Below, in pieces: positions 18,670-26,766 of a DNA stretch of 64,000 bases (positions are counted from its first letter, which is position 1; each line of letters begins with the position of its first letter). Source of the DNA: Bacteroidales bacterium UBA1680 (lineage in GTDB: Bacteria; Bacteroidota; Bacteroidia; Bacteroidales; UBA932); assembly GCA_002320605.1 (NCBI GenBank), contig DCKG01000034.1:79536-143535 (forward strand), read 5' to 3'. The translations under genes and the position numbers were made by a program. The notes under the pieces are model-generated. The model did no database searches. It saw only the letters and a program-made list of their open reading frames with translations, and was not told where the DNA came from.

Positions 18670-19425
18670 TTATTCATCTGCTGGTTTCACGGTGCTGTAG
18701 ACGTTGGTGACGTCATCGTCATCTTCAAGCAAGCCCGTCAACTTGTCGAGAGTCTCTCTCTGTTCTGGAGTCACGTCTTTCAGCTCGACATTAGGAATGC
18801 GCTCGAAACCACCGGAAATCAATTCGTAACCGTTATCCTCGATGAACTTCTGGATAGCTCCGTAAGACTCGTATGCCCCGTAAATCACGATGTCTTTCGT
18901 AACGTTCCCGTCCTGATCCTCGTTTTCCTCTTCGAAAACCTCCGGGTCATCATCGTAATCACAGAGAGCCAGCTGGAATTCCTCAATGTCCATCCCTTCT
19001 TTCTCTTTGATGCGGAACACGCATTTATGATCGAACATGAAGCTCACGCTTCCGCTGGTTCCTAAGGTGCCGCCGCATTTAGTGAAATAGCTGCGCACAT
19101 TGGCCACCGTCCTTTGATTGTTGTCGGTCGCAGCCTCGACCAGATAAGCGATGCCGAAAGGACCATAGCCTTCGTACACCAGTTCCTTAAAATCACCTTG
19201 ATCTTTCTCAAGAGCCTTTTTGATGGCCCTATCGACATTATCCTTAGGCATATTCTCGGACCTTGCCTCTGCAACTAAGGCACGAAGCCTTGGATTGCCT
19301 ACCACATCCGGGCCGCCCTGCTTAACGGCGATGGTGATTTCCTTCCCTATCTTGGTGAAGGTCTTCGCCATGTGCCCCCACCTCTTGAACTTCCTTTCCT
19401 TTCTGAATTCAAACGCTCTTCCCAT
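18670..19425 (-). CDS. YebC/PmpR-family protein (TACO1 type)
   Basis: A 251-residue cytoplasmic protein of the YebC family, annotated as a transcriptional regulator in older work and linked more recently to translation of difficult motifs. The family start MGRAFEFRKERKFKRWGHMA is complete. Core motifs are KIGKEITIAVKQGGPDVVGN, NMPKDNVDRAIKKA, YEGYGPFGIAYLVEA and NVRSYFTKCGGTLGTSGSVS. The C-terminus is acidic (DKLTGLLEDDDDVTNVYST), as usual. The gene directly follows the TPR membrane-protein gene with a 2-bp gap, so the two form a transcript that ends at the terminator near 18630. Confidence 0.95.
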   Translation of the reverse strand: MGRAFEFRKERKFKRWGHMAKTFTKIGKEITIAVKQGGPDVVGNPRLRALVAEARSENMPKDNVDRAIKKALEKDQGDFKELVYEGYGPFGIAYLVEAATDNNQRTVANVRSYFTKCGGTLGTSGSVSFMFDHKCVFRIKEKEGMDIEEFQLALCDYDDDPEVFEEENEDQDGNVTKDIVIYGAYESYGAIQKFIEDNGYELISGGFERIPNVELKDVTPEQRETLDKLTGLLEDDDDVTNVYSTVKPADE

Positions 19426-19427
19426 AA

Positions 19428-20132
19428 TTATTTGGTCTCCTGCTGGCTTTCAATCCTAGAAATGTACTTATCGATATCATAACCCTCGATAGACTGAGGA
19501 TACTTGTCTTTGATCCTCTTGTAATATGTGAGAGCTTTCGCATTGTCTCCCATCGCCTCGCAGGTGACGCCCGCCTTCAGAAGGTAAGTCGCAGCGAACA
19601 TATTATCTATCTTAGAGGCGGCCTGATCGTAGTAATTCAGACCCTCTTTGTACTTCTCCAAGCCAACGTATGCGTCTCCGATGCATGCAAGAGAACGAGC
19701 AGCAAGAATCTCATCCTTGCCTTTGTATTTTTTCAGGTAGTCGATCGCTTCTTGGTATTTGCCAAGCTGAAGTCCGCAGACGCCAGCATAGAAATAGACA
19801 TCCTTCCCGCCTTTAGCCCCGAAATCGTCGATTATCTGAGCGAAGCCAAGCACGTTGCCATCTCCATTTAGCGCAAGCTCATACTCTCCGTTACGAAAAT
19901 TGGCCTCTGCAGGATACATCTGAGCGATAGCCTCGTCGCTCTTAGGCTGATAAATGAATTTGTAATAGGCCACCACAGCCAATCCTATGATCAGGATCGC
20001 GATGAAAGCACCATAAATTGTTTTTTTGTTCTTACGGAAGAACTCGTCAGTCTTAGATACGGTCTCTTCTACCTTTTCCTGACGAATCTGCTCTTTGTCC
20101 TTCTCGTCTGCTTTTGACTTTGCCATATTCAT
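19428..20132 (-). CDS. Membrane-anchored TPR protein (YfgM-like)
   Basis: A 234-residue protein with a charged cytoplasmic N-terminus (about 1-36), one membrane helix at about 38-57 (TIYGAFIAILIIGLAVVAYY) and a periplasmic tail of tetratricopeptide repeats (for example YFYAGVCGLQLGKYQEAIDYL and ALTYYKRIKDKYPQS). The layout is that of YfgM/TPR_21-type proteins, which work with periplasmic chaperones and the Sec machinery; that role is inferred from architecture only. It starts MNMAK; the second ATG at 20126 is an equally good start. The gene is divergent from recF and 2 bp upstream of the YebC gene. Confidence 0.8.
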   Translation of the reverse strand: MNMAKSKADEKDKEQIRQEKVEETVSKTDEFFRKNKKTIYGAFIAILIIGLAVVAYYKFIYQPKSDEAIAQMYPAEANFRNGEYELALNGDGNVLGFAQIIDDFGAKGGKDVYFYAGVCGLQLGKYQEAIDYLKKYKGKDEILAARSLACIGDAYVGLEKYKEGLNYYDQAASKIDNMFAATYLLKAGVTCEAMGDNAKALTYYKRIKDKYPQSIEGYDIDKYISRIESQQETK

Positions 20133-20202
20133 GAATTATTACATTTCGTCTCTGTATCAGCAACTTCCCTTGATTTCAGGAGCGGCTGCCGCAATAGGAT
20201 TG

Positions 20203-20210
20203 CAAAATTA
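20203..20210 (-). promoter_or_regulatory. Possible -7 box for the TPR-YebC transcript
   Basis: The minus strand reads TAATTTTG, which fits TAnnTTTG. Transcription would begin about 65 bases before the TPR start codon. I see no -33 TTTG, so this is tentative. Confidence 0.4.
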
Positions 20211-20266
20211 TTAAAATTTGTTCAATCATGCAATTCTACGAAATATATTTCAATCAGGATTTTGGC

Positions 20267-20274
20267 TATCTTTG
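20267..20274 (+). promoter_or_regulatory. -7 box for the recF transcript
   Basis: TATCTTTG matches TAnnTTTG and ends 20 bases before the recF ATG at 20295, giving a short A-rich leader. The -33 region is AT-rich but has no exact TTTG. Confidence 0.55.
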
Positions 20275-20294
20275 TAATGCTTTGCTAGAAAAAC

Positions 20295-21392
20295 ATGGCT
20301 ATCCTAAAGAAAATAGTAATACAAGATTTCAGGAATATCGCATTCCAGGAACTGACTTTCTCGCCTAACATCAACTGCGTCTCTGGCAGCAACGGCGAGG
20401 GAAAAACGAACCTGATGGAGTCAATATGGTACCTGAGCATGACGAAAAGCGCTTTCTTCCAATCCGACAAATTCAATTTCCGGCACGGATGCTCTTCCTT
20501 CGCTCTCTCGGGAACATATTCAATGCCGTCGGGTCCCGATACCCGCATCTCGATCCAAGTCAGCGAGAAAGACGGGAAAAAAGTGCGGAAAGACGATAAA
20601 GCATATTCAAAATTATCCTCCCACATCGGGCAGTTCCCTATCGTGATGGTCTCCCCTGCCGACATCTCACTAGTGAGCGAGAGCGGAGAGGACAGGCGCC
20701 GTTTCATGAACGCCGTGCTTTCCCAAATGGATCCCGAATATCTTGCAGCGATGCAGCAGTACAACCGCCTGCTCTTTCAGCGGAACAAGATGCTGAAAGA
20801 CCAGAACTGCGATGAAGCACTTTTAGATGTGTTCGACGCCAAAATGAATGAATATGCCGGATTAATCTTCGCTGCAAGGAAAGCCTTCGTTAAAGACCTG
20901 TTGCCTGTCGTCACTGAATATTATGCTTCGCTTTCTGGCAAATCGGAGACTGTCGCCATCGCATACAAGTCCGACCTGGAAAACGACAGGCTCTCGAACA
21001 TCCTGAAATCGTGCAGAGAAAAAGACAAATACCTGAAATTCACTACTGCAGGCATCCAGAGAGACGATTTAGTCTTCGAGATGGACGGCTACCCAATCCG
21101 TCGCTGCGGCTCTCAGGGTCAGCAGAAATCTTTCTTGGTTTCATTGAAATTCGCCCAGTACGAGATAATGAAGAATGATTACGGATACCCGCCCATTCTG
21201 CTCCTTGACGATGTCTTCGACAAATTAGACATGAACAGAATCTCGAACCTCATCGGAATGGTCGCGGGAAATGAGTTCGGACAAATTTTCATAACTGACA
21301 GCAATAAAGTGAGGATGCAGGGCATCGTGGACAAGTTGACCGAGGATAGGAAATATTTAGAATGCGTAAACGGAGAATTTAAAGATATTTAG
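20295..21392 (+). CDS. recF: DNA replication/repair protein RecF
   Basis: A 365-residue SMC-like ATPase that helps load RecA at single-strand gaps. Visible motifs are the Walker A site GSNGEGKTN (31-39), the ABC signature region CGSQGQQKS (about 273-281), and Walker B ILLLDDVFDKLD (about 302-313). The N-terminus MAILKKIVIQDFRNI is the usual RecF start, and length matches the family. The next gene, a DUF721/DciA homolog, begins one base after the stop, and pdxB follows 4 bp after that, so the three genes form a compact operon linking DNA replication functions with cofactor synthesis. Confidence 0.96.
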   Translation: MAILKKIVIQDFRNIAFQELTFSPNINCVSGSNGEGKTNLMESIWYLSMTKSAFFQSDKFNFRHGCSSFALSGTYSMPSGPDTRISIQVSEKDGKKVRKDDKAYSKLSSHIGQFPIVMVSPADISLVSESGEDRRRFMNAVLSQMDPEYLAAMQQYNRLLFQRNKMLKDQNCDEALLDVFDAKMNEYAGLIFAARKAFVKDLLPVVTEYYASLSGKSETVAIAYKSDLENDRLSNILKSCREKDKYLKFTTAGIQRDDLVFEMDGYPIRRCGSQGQQKSFLVSLKFAQYEIMKNDYGYPPILLLDDVFDKLDMNRISNLIGMVAGNEFGQIFITDSNKVRMQGIVDKLTEDRKYLECVNGEFKDI

Positions 21393-21393
21393 C

Positions 21394-21738
21394 ATGGACG
21401 ACGAAAAATTCCCCCCCCGTCTAGCACACCGAGATGCTATCGGGATGCCTGACCTTATGAAAGCCTTCGTCAAGCATTTTAACCTTTCTGCCGGGCTGAA
21501 CACTCAGAAAATTTTCGATGCATGGGATAAAGTCTCAGGCGCTGAAAGCTTCACGCTAAACAAATTTTTCAAGGGAGGAACGCTGTACGTCACGGTATCG
21601 TCATCCATGGTTCGTACCCAGCTGGGATTTCAGAAAGACAGCCTGATAAAAGCGATGAATGGCTTGCTGGAAAAAGATCCCCTATTCATGAAAGACTGCA
21701 ATACTGTAGGATACGTCAAGAAAATAATCCTTAGATAG
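21394..21738 (+). CDS. DUF721/DciA-family protein
   Basis: A 114-residue protein with the DUF721 core: KHFNLSAGLNTQKIFDAWDKV, then FFKGGTLYVTVSSSMVRTQLGF. DUF721 proteins of the DciA type load the replicative helicase in bacteria that lack DnaC or DnaI, and in Bacteroidetes they are commonly found beside recF, as here. The loader role is inferred from the family. The fifth to ninth codons contain a run of eight C (21411-21418), a possible slippage site in the first 25 bases of the gene. It sits 1 bp after recF and 4 bp before pdxB. Confidence 0.8.
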   Translation: MDDEKFPPRLAHRDAIGMPDLMKAFVKHFNLSAGLNTQKIFDAWDKVSGAESFTLNKFFKGGTLYVTVSSSMVRTQLGFQKDSLIKAMNGLLEKDPLFMKDCNTVGYVKKIILR

Positions 21739-21742
21739 AGAC

Positions 21743-22792
21743 ATGGGAAGCCGGAAAAGAATAGTCATAGATAATGAAGTGCCTTTCGTAGAAGGTGTCT
21801 TCGAGCCATTTGCCGAAGTGGAATATGTCCCCAGCGACAAAATCACACGCGAAGTAGTAAAAGATGCCGATGGGATGATAATCCGCTCCAGAACTCAGTG
21901 CGATGCCAGCCTGCTGGAAGGCTCGTCTGTGAAATTTATAGCTACAGACACCATCATCACAAGCCATATAGACCTGGATTATTGCAGCGAGCATGGCATA
22001 GGCGTTAAGAATGCAGCCGGCTGTAATGCTGGGGGCGTGATGAATTATGTGTTCTCTGCCCTCTATGGAGTGGCTTCCAGGCAGACAATTAACCTGGACG
22101 GAGACACGATAGGCATCATCGGCTACGGCCATGTTGGCTCGCTGGTTGCTGAAATGGCCAGGTATCTTGGTTTCAAGGTGCTTATCTGCGATCCTCCTCT
22201 GGCCTCAGTGATGAATAGTGGAGATTTCTGCTCGTTAGATTATCTGCTCAAGAACTCAGACATCGTCACCCTCCACCCGACGGTTGATAACGAGACCAGG
22301 AAGATGGCTAACGAAGACTTCTTCAATAAGATGAAAGATGGCGCCATATTCATAAATACTTCTAATGGGGAGTTGGTTGACGAGGATGCTTTGAAAAAGG
22401 CTATTCCTCGACTCGGACCTGTGATCATAGATACTTGGGGTCACGAGCCGAATGTCGACAAGGAGCTGGTAGACATGGTAGACATAGCAACTGCACATAT
22501 CGCCGGTTACTCTTATCAGGGAAAGCAGAATGGGACTGCCATTTGCGTCAGGGCTTTAGCCAGGTTCTTCGAGTACCCTCTGCTTTATGGATTTTTCCCA
22601 AAAACAGAGATTCAAGAACTGGAGTCGATAAAGTTGGATCTCAGGGGCAAGACCCAAGGAGAAATCGCAGCCGTAATACAATATAATTATCCGATTTTCA
22701 CAGACGATTTCATATTCCGGCTCGATCCTGGAAAGTTCGTGGAACTGCGCTCGAATTACAAATACCGTAGAGAGTTTTATGTTGAATATTAG
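21743..22792 (+). CDS. pdxB: Erythronate-4-phosphate dehydrogenase-like D-2-hydroxyacid dehydrogenase
   Basis: A 349-residue NAD-dependent dehydrogenase of the PdxB type, which oxidises 4-phosphoerythronate in pyridoxal-phosphate synthesis. The NAD fold has GIIGYGHVGS (about 124-133). Catalytic Glu is in TWGHEPN (E235) and His in ATAHIAGYS (H252). The C-terminal domain (about 285-349) gives the PdxB length and the ending REFYVEY. One key residue is unusual. The family motif NTSRGxxVDE, whose Arg binds the substrate carboxylate, reads NTSNGELVDE here, with Asn at position 208 (codon AAT at 22364). This could alter the substrate or the activity. It is the last gene of the recF operon. A close paralog with another hydroxyacid substrate is possible. 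Confidence 0.8.
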   Translation: MGSRKRIVIDNEVPFVEGVFEPFAEVEYVPSDKITREVVKDADGMIIRSRTQCDASLLEGSSVKFIATDTIITSHIDLDYCSEHGIGVKNAAGCNAGGVMNYVFSALYGVASRQTINLDGDTIGIIGYGHVGSLVAEMARYLGFKVLICDPPLASVMNSGDFCSLDYLLKNSDIVTLHPTVDNETRKMANEDFFNKMKDGAIFINTSNGELVDEDALKKAIPRLGPVIIDTWGHEPNVDKELVDMVDIATAHIAGYSYQGKQNGTAICVRALARFFEYPLLYGFFPKTEIQELESIKLDLRGKTQGEIAAVIQYNYPIFTDDFIFRLDPGKFVELRSNYKYRREFYVEY

Positions 22793-22819
22793 ATCCTGAA
22801 TCAAGTTCAGGATGACGGG
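22792..22819. repeat. REP-like palindromic repeat, copy 2, between convergent genes
   Basis: ATCCTGAA (22793-22800) pairs with TTCAGGAT (22806-22813) over a 5-base loop, directly at the pdxB stop. The 28-base unit matches the reverse complement of 3592-3619 at 26 positions. It lies between two convergent genes, so it could also act as a bidirectional terminator, although there is no T-run. Confidence 0.6.
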
Positions 22820-22842
22820 GTGATTCGTTCGGGATCTATTTC

Positions 22843-24117
22843 CTAATACAAATCTCTGTATTTCATTCCGGAGCCTGAGACACCTGAATAATAATCGTAC
22901 TTGCTGGCAAGCGAGCCATACATCTGGCCAAGCACTTCAAGGTAAGGAGAACCATCAACCAAAGTCAGTCTGTAAACGGTGTCATCTACTTTGTAGAATT
23001 CATTTCCGTCTAGGGTAATCGTATCATAGTCGTCAGGCAGATCTTTTACGAGAGCGCCAGCCGGAGGGACTATCACCTCATAGTTACCATTCGATTTCTC
23101 GATATAGAAAACGCCGTCTTGATAGTAATAAGGCTGGTTAGCATAGGCGTAGCTCTGAACTAATCCGAGCCTGTCTGCTAACGAATGTGCATCGCTTGCT
23201 CTGGACGAATTTAGCGCGAAAGCTTTGTTCTGGGCTGCAATCGTAGCATTATTCTGAGCTATTATCCTATTCTGCTCATCTATAACCCGATTGTTGGCGT
23301 CAATCGCCCTGAAAGTTCTGTAACTATCATAATAGTAAGCGAAATGAATAGGGGCGAAAACTGCGTCTGCGATTATGTCGGCTGCTATAGTGATTCCGAA
23401 CGGAGGCCTGCATACGATGTAGATGCCATTGTATGGACGGTAATATATCCCATCGTAGCAGTAATAGTCTATGCCCCAATATCTTACCCTTCTGTAACGA
23501 GGTGGCAGATAATCAACTCTGTAACCGTAATAGTGTGGCTCGTGTCTCCAGAATGAGCAAGGTGCATCGTACCTTGCAAAATCTCTTTCTCTAGGAGGAA
23601 TCCTATGCACGTTCCGGTCTTCACCTATCCTCATGAAATCGTTGCCTCGCTCCATTGGCTGCCTGTAGCCATCATTACTCCTAGATGCATTCTCCCTGTA
23701 AGTAGAAAGTCCATCGCGAGTGGCGTTCCCAACCCTCTGAGACTGCTCCCTGACAGCATTGCCAGAAGGAGAAGATTTTATCTCTCTTGCAGCTCTAGAA
23801 GAGGAACTTCTTACGGAAAAAGATCTGCTTCTGTTATTAACGTCAACTCTGCCGCGATCAGAAGGTACGGAGACGCTGCCTCTGCTCTGAGATGAGCTTC
23901 TGGACGTGGAAGGAGCGGAGACGCTGCCTCTGCTCTGAGGCGAGTTCCTTGAAGATGAACTGCGAGAGGACGAACTTCTGGAAGAAGAGGACCTCTGCGT
24001 GGTATTCTCCGAACGCTGCTCGTTAGAACGTCTGTTCTGCGAATATGTATCGACAGGACTTGCAATCATGGCTAACGCCACTATTGATGCGATTGCAATG
24101 TGAAGGATGTTTTTCAT
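22843..24117 (-). CDS. Secreted Ser/Arg-rich protein with Tyr-rich domain (DUF6515-like)
   Basis: A 424-residue protein with a signal peptide (MKNILHIAIASIVALAMIAS, cleavage near residue 26). Residues about 30-150 are low-complexity Ser/Arg with repeats of SSRSSSSR and SRGSVSVPS. The middle (about 180-260) is rich in Tyr and Pro, for example YYGYRVDYLPPRYRRVRYWG and IYYRPYNGIYIVCRPPFG, which resembles DUF6515-type proteins of Bacteroidetes; that family name is from memory and not certain. A helical segment (about 275-320) and a beta-rich C-terminus follow. The function is unknown; basic low-complexity secreted proteins may contact peptidoglycan or outer-membrane sugars. It is the last gene of the long minus-strand operon, 22 bp after the NamZ gene. 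Confidence 0.7.
   Translation of the reverse strand: MKNILHIAIASIVALAMIASPVDTYSQNRRSNEQRSENTTQRSSSSRSSSSRSSSSRNSPQSRGSVSAPSTSRSSSQSRGSVSVPSDRGRVDVNNRSRSFSVRSSSSRAAREIKSSPSGNAVREQSQRVGNATRDGLSTYRENASRSNDGYRQPMERGNDFMRIGEDRNVHRIPPRERDFARYDAPCSFWRHEPHYYGYRVDYLPPRYRRVRYWGIDYYCYDGIYYRPYNGIYIVCRPPFGITIAADIIADAVFAPIHFAYYYDSYRTFRAIDANNRVIDEQNRIIAQNNATIAAQNKAFALNSSRASDAHSLADRLGLVQSYAYANQPYYYQDGVFYIEKSNGNYEVIVPPAGALVKDLPDDYDTITLDGNEFYKVDDTVYRLTLVDGSPYLEVLGQMYGSLASKYDYYSGVSGSGMKYRDLY
23868..23939. repeat. 48-bp period repeat inside the Ser/Arg-rich gene
   Basis: An identical 24-base word occurs at 23868-23891 and 23916-23939. It gives a 16-residue repeat (SRGSVSxPS...) in the protein. Such coding repeats can gain or lose units by slippage. 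Confidence 0.65.
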
Positions 24118-24139
24118 AACATTTCGGGTTAGTTAGTTA

Positions 24140-25393
24140 TCATTCGTACAAGTAATATTTTTGTGAACGTTTCTTGAAAGACTCGGTGTCTTTATTCCAA
24201 TAATCCCTTATGTCTTCCACTCTAAAACGTTTTTCAAAATGCGTACGAACATAATCCGTGCCACAAACTTTGTCGAACATAGCAAGGCGGCCCTTGGAAT
24301 CCTTGAACGGGTCATGCCCCGGGTAGAGTTCTTTCACTGCTTGCATCACATAAAACTGCGTGAGCGTGCAAGTAGCGGCTTCAAAATCTGTATAGTGATA
24401 CTGAACGCCGTGCAAGAGTTTACCCTTTGCGCTACCTGAGAATGGCTTGAAATGAATGGTCCGAAAAGCCACTCCTGGGATGCCATAGCCATCAAGGCGA
24501 GCCTTGAGTGCATCTGCCTCAATCCATTCAGCTGCAAAAACCCCGAAAGGAAGAGTATAGCCTATGCCAATATTCAGATAATTATTGAATTCACCGCAAA
24601 TGCCTGCCGAAGGATAGCCAATGGCCGATTCTGCATATGGAATATTCGGAGATGGAAGAATCCAAGGAAGGCCGGTATCTGAATATAACATATTCCTATG
24701 CCATCCAGCCATTGGAATCACTGAGAGCTTGCATTTTAGAGGTGCATCATCTCCTTTCTCACCGCAGTTAAGGCCTTCTTCGTTCAGCATTATCGCCAGT
24801 TCTCCAACCGTGAGTCCGTAAATATAAGGAATCTTGAATTCACTTACGAAAGAATGGAAGCCGTCTTCTACCAAGCAGCCCTCTACTTTATTACCGCCCA
24901 ATGGGTTAGGCCTGTCAAGAACCATCACTTCTATGCCTTGCTCAGCACAGGCACGCATCACGAGCCCGAGCGTGCTGATGAACGTATAGGAGCGGCTGCC
25001 GACATCTTGGATGTCATAAACCACGACATCAAGCCCCTCCAGCATAGATGGCGACGGCTTGCGATTCGGACCGTAGATAGAATATACCGGAAGTCCAGTC
25101 TGAGAATCCTTGGAATCGGCGACGTAAGAACCGGCATAGGCATCACCTCGCACCCCATGTTCTGGACCGAAAAGGGCCTTCAGACGCACTCCATGGGCAT
25201 TAAACAAAATATCGATGGTGGATCGCAGCTGACTGTCGACTCCGCTGGGATTTGTAACGAGACCGACGTTCCTGCCCACGAGTCCTTCGAACCCGCGTTC
25301 TTCCAGCACCTCTATTCCGGGACGCACCTTGGCGCCGCTCGGCAGCGACAAGGAAATAGCTAGCACGCACGATAATATATTCCTGACATTCAT
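24140..25393 (-). CDS. DUF1343 exo-beta-N-acetylmuramidase (NamZ type)
   Basis: A 417-residue protein with an N-terminal signal (MNVRNILSCVLAISLSLPSGA). The DUF1343 landmarks are all present: GLVTNPSGVDS, the catalytic-region GPEHGVRGD (E78, H79), VVYDIQDVGSRSYTF (127-138), VLDRPNPLGGNKVEG, and PSPNIPYAESAIGYPSAG. NamZ proteins (GH171) remove terminal N-acetylmuramic acid from peptidoglycan fragments. The AmpG-like permease gene directly upstream (4-bp gap) fits a peptidoglycan salvage pathway, with this enzyme acting in the periplasm. Assignment to the family is firm; the muramidase activity is inferred from characterised members. Confidence 0.9.
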   Translation of the reverse strand: MNVRNILSCVLAISLSLPSGAKVRPGIEVLEERGFEGLVGRNVGLVTNPSGVDSQLRSTIDILFNAHGVRLKALFGPEHGVRGDAYAGSYVADSKDSQTGLPVYSIYGPNRKPSPSMLEGLDVVVYDIQDVGSRSYTFISTLGLVMRACAEQGIEVMVLDRPNPLGGNKVEGCLVEDGFHSFVSEFKIPYIYGLTVGELAIMLNEEGLNCGEKGDDAPLKCKLSVIPMAGWHRNMLYSDTGLPWILPSPNIPYAESAIGYPSAGICGEFNNYLNIGIGYTLPFGVFAAEWIEADALKARLDGYGIPGVAFRTIHFKPFSGSAKGKLLHGVQYHYTDFEAATCTLTQFYVMQAVKELYPGHDPFKDSKGRLAMFDKVCGTDYVRTHFEKRFRVEDIRDYWNKDTESFKKRSQKYYLYE

Positions 25394-25397
25394 AAGA

Positions 25398-26741
25398 TTA
25401 ATCTGTAGTTTTCTTCATTCCATATTCAGGGCTGACTTTTTTATAAGCCATGGTAGTCACTGCGACTGTGACAATGCAGCAGACAATCACCATCCAGAAG
25501 AAATCTCTGTAGCCTAGGGTCTCCTGAATGTAGCCAGCGAACATCCCCGGAACCATCATGCTCAGAGCCATGAAGCAGGTGCAGAATGCATAGTGGGATG
25601 TCTTGAACTGCCCTTCCGAGAAATACATCATGTACAGCATGTAGGCGGTGAATCCGAAGCCGTAGCCAAATTGCTCGATAGCAATGCACGCGCTAATGGT
25701 CAGCAGATTAGTCGGCTGAACTATTGCCAAGTACACGAATGACAGGCAAGGCAGCGTCATGCATGCCGCCATGGGCCAAAGGGACTTCTTGAGGCCTATC
25801 CTGGAGGCGAGAAGACCACCTAGGATTCCTCCGAGAAGAAGGAATATGACGCCTATGGTGCCGTAGGCAAGGCCGACCTCCTCTGTCTTCATGCCCAGCC
25901 CGCCGAGCTCCCTTGCAGCCACTAGGAACGGGGTACACATCTTGATGAGGAAGGCTTCCGGAAGGCGGTAGCACAGCATGAATACGATTGCCAGCCAGAC
26001 GCCAGGCTTCTTGAAAAAAGTAGAAACCGTTTTGCCGAATCCTTTGAATATTTCGCCTGCTGCATTGCCTGAGTCGCTGGTTATGTTGGGGACATCGGCG
26101 GCAGGGCGAGGAATCATGAATATGTGATAGAGGGTCAGCAGCGTAAGCAGAACCGCGGAGCCGCAAACGGTTATGCGCCAAGCCATAGGAATATTCCCAT
26201 AATGGGATTCCAGGAAACCCGCCACGGCCACTATTACCCCGTTGCCGAACACATTTGCAAGCCGGTAGAACGTGCTTCTCACTCCCACGAAGGCAGCCTG
26301 GCTGCTCTGGCTCTGGGCCAGCATGTAGAAGCCGTCGGCGGCAATGTCATGCGTCGCCGATGCGAAGGCCGCGATTATGAAAAGGATGAGCGTGAACGTG
26401 AACATGCCCATAGGAGTCGCTCCAGAGGCGATCTGTTCTGCGCCAGGACGTGGCAGGGTCAGGGCCAAAACCAGAAAGGCCACGGACATCACTGCCTGCA
26501 TAGTCACGATCCACCAGCGTTTCGTCTTGATAATGTCCACGAAAGGACTCCAAAGAAATTTCAGGGTCCACGGAAGATACAGCAGAGAAGTGAACATCGC
26601 CATCTGTCCGTTCGGGACGCCCATTTTAGCGAACATCAGCACGGACACGTTGTTCACCAGAAAATATGGGATTCCTTCTACAAAGTACAGCGTCGGGATC
26701 CAAAGCCAAGGCGAGATATTCTTAGAATTCGACATATTCAT
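25398..26741 (-). CDS. AmpG-like MFS permease for muropeptides or MurNAc
   Basis: A 447-residue inner-membrane transporter with about twelve hydrophobic helices. The start SPWLWIPTLYFVEGIPYFLV, the loop PWTLKFLWSPFVDIIKTKRWW and HDIAADGFYML (about 128-138) are typical of AmpG-like permeases of the major facilitator superfamily. These import anhydro-muropeptides or MurNAc sugars during cell-wall recycling. It lies between a DUF4922-SpoIID fusion gene (25-bp gap) and the NamZ muramidase gene (4-bp gap), so the three probably work together on peptidoglycan. The frame starts MNMSN; the second ATG at 26735 is equally possible. Exact substrate is not readable from sequence. Confidence 0.88.
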   Translation of the reverse strand: MNMSNSKNISPWLWIPTLYFVEGIPYFLVNNVSVLMFAKMGVPNGQMAMFTSLLYLPWTLKFLWSPFVDIIKTKRWWIVTMQAVMSVAFLVLALTLPRPGAEQIASGATPMGMFTFTLILFIIAAFASATHDIAADGFYMLAQSQSSQAAFVGVRSTFYRLANVFGNGVIVAVAGFLESHYGNIPMAWRITVCGSAVLLTLLTLYHIFMIPRPAADVPNITSDSGNAAGEIFKGFGKTVSTFFKKPGVWLAIVFMLCYRLPEAFLIKMCTPFLVAARELGGLGMKTEEVGLAYGTIGVIFLLLGGILGGLLASRIGLKKSLWPMAACMTLPCLSFVYLAIVQPTNLLTISACIAIEQFGYGFGFTAYMLYMMYFSEGQFKTSHYAFCTCFMALSMMVPGMFAGYIQETLGYRDFFWMVIVCCIVTVAVTTMAYKKVSPEYGMKKTTD

Positions 26742-26766
26742 TTAATATTGAATTGGTTATATTAGA

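Noticed and set aside
23868..23939. CRISPR-like repeat pair
   Set aside because: Only two copies, within a coding region, in phase with a 16-residue protein repeat; no spacers or cas genes.
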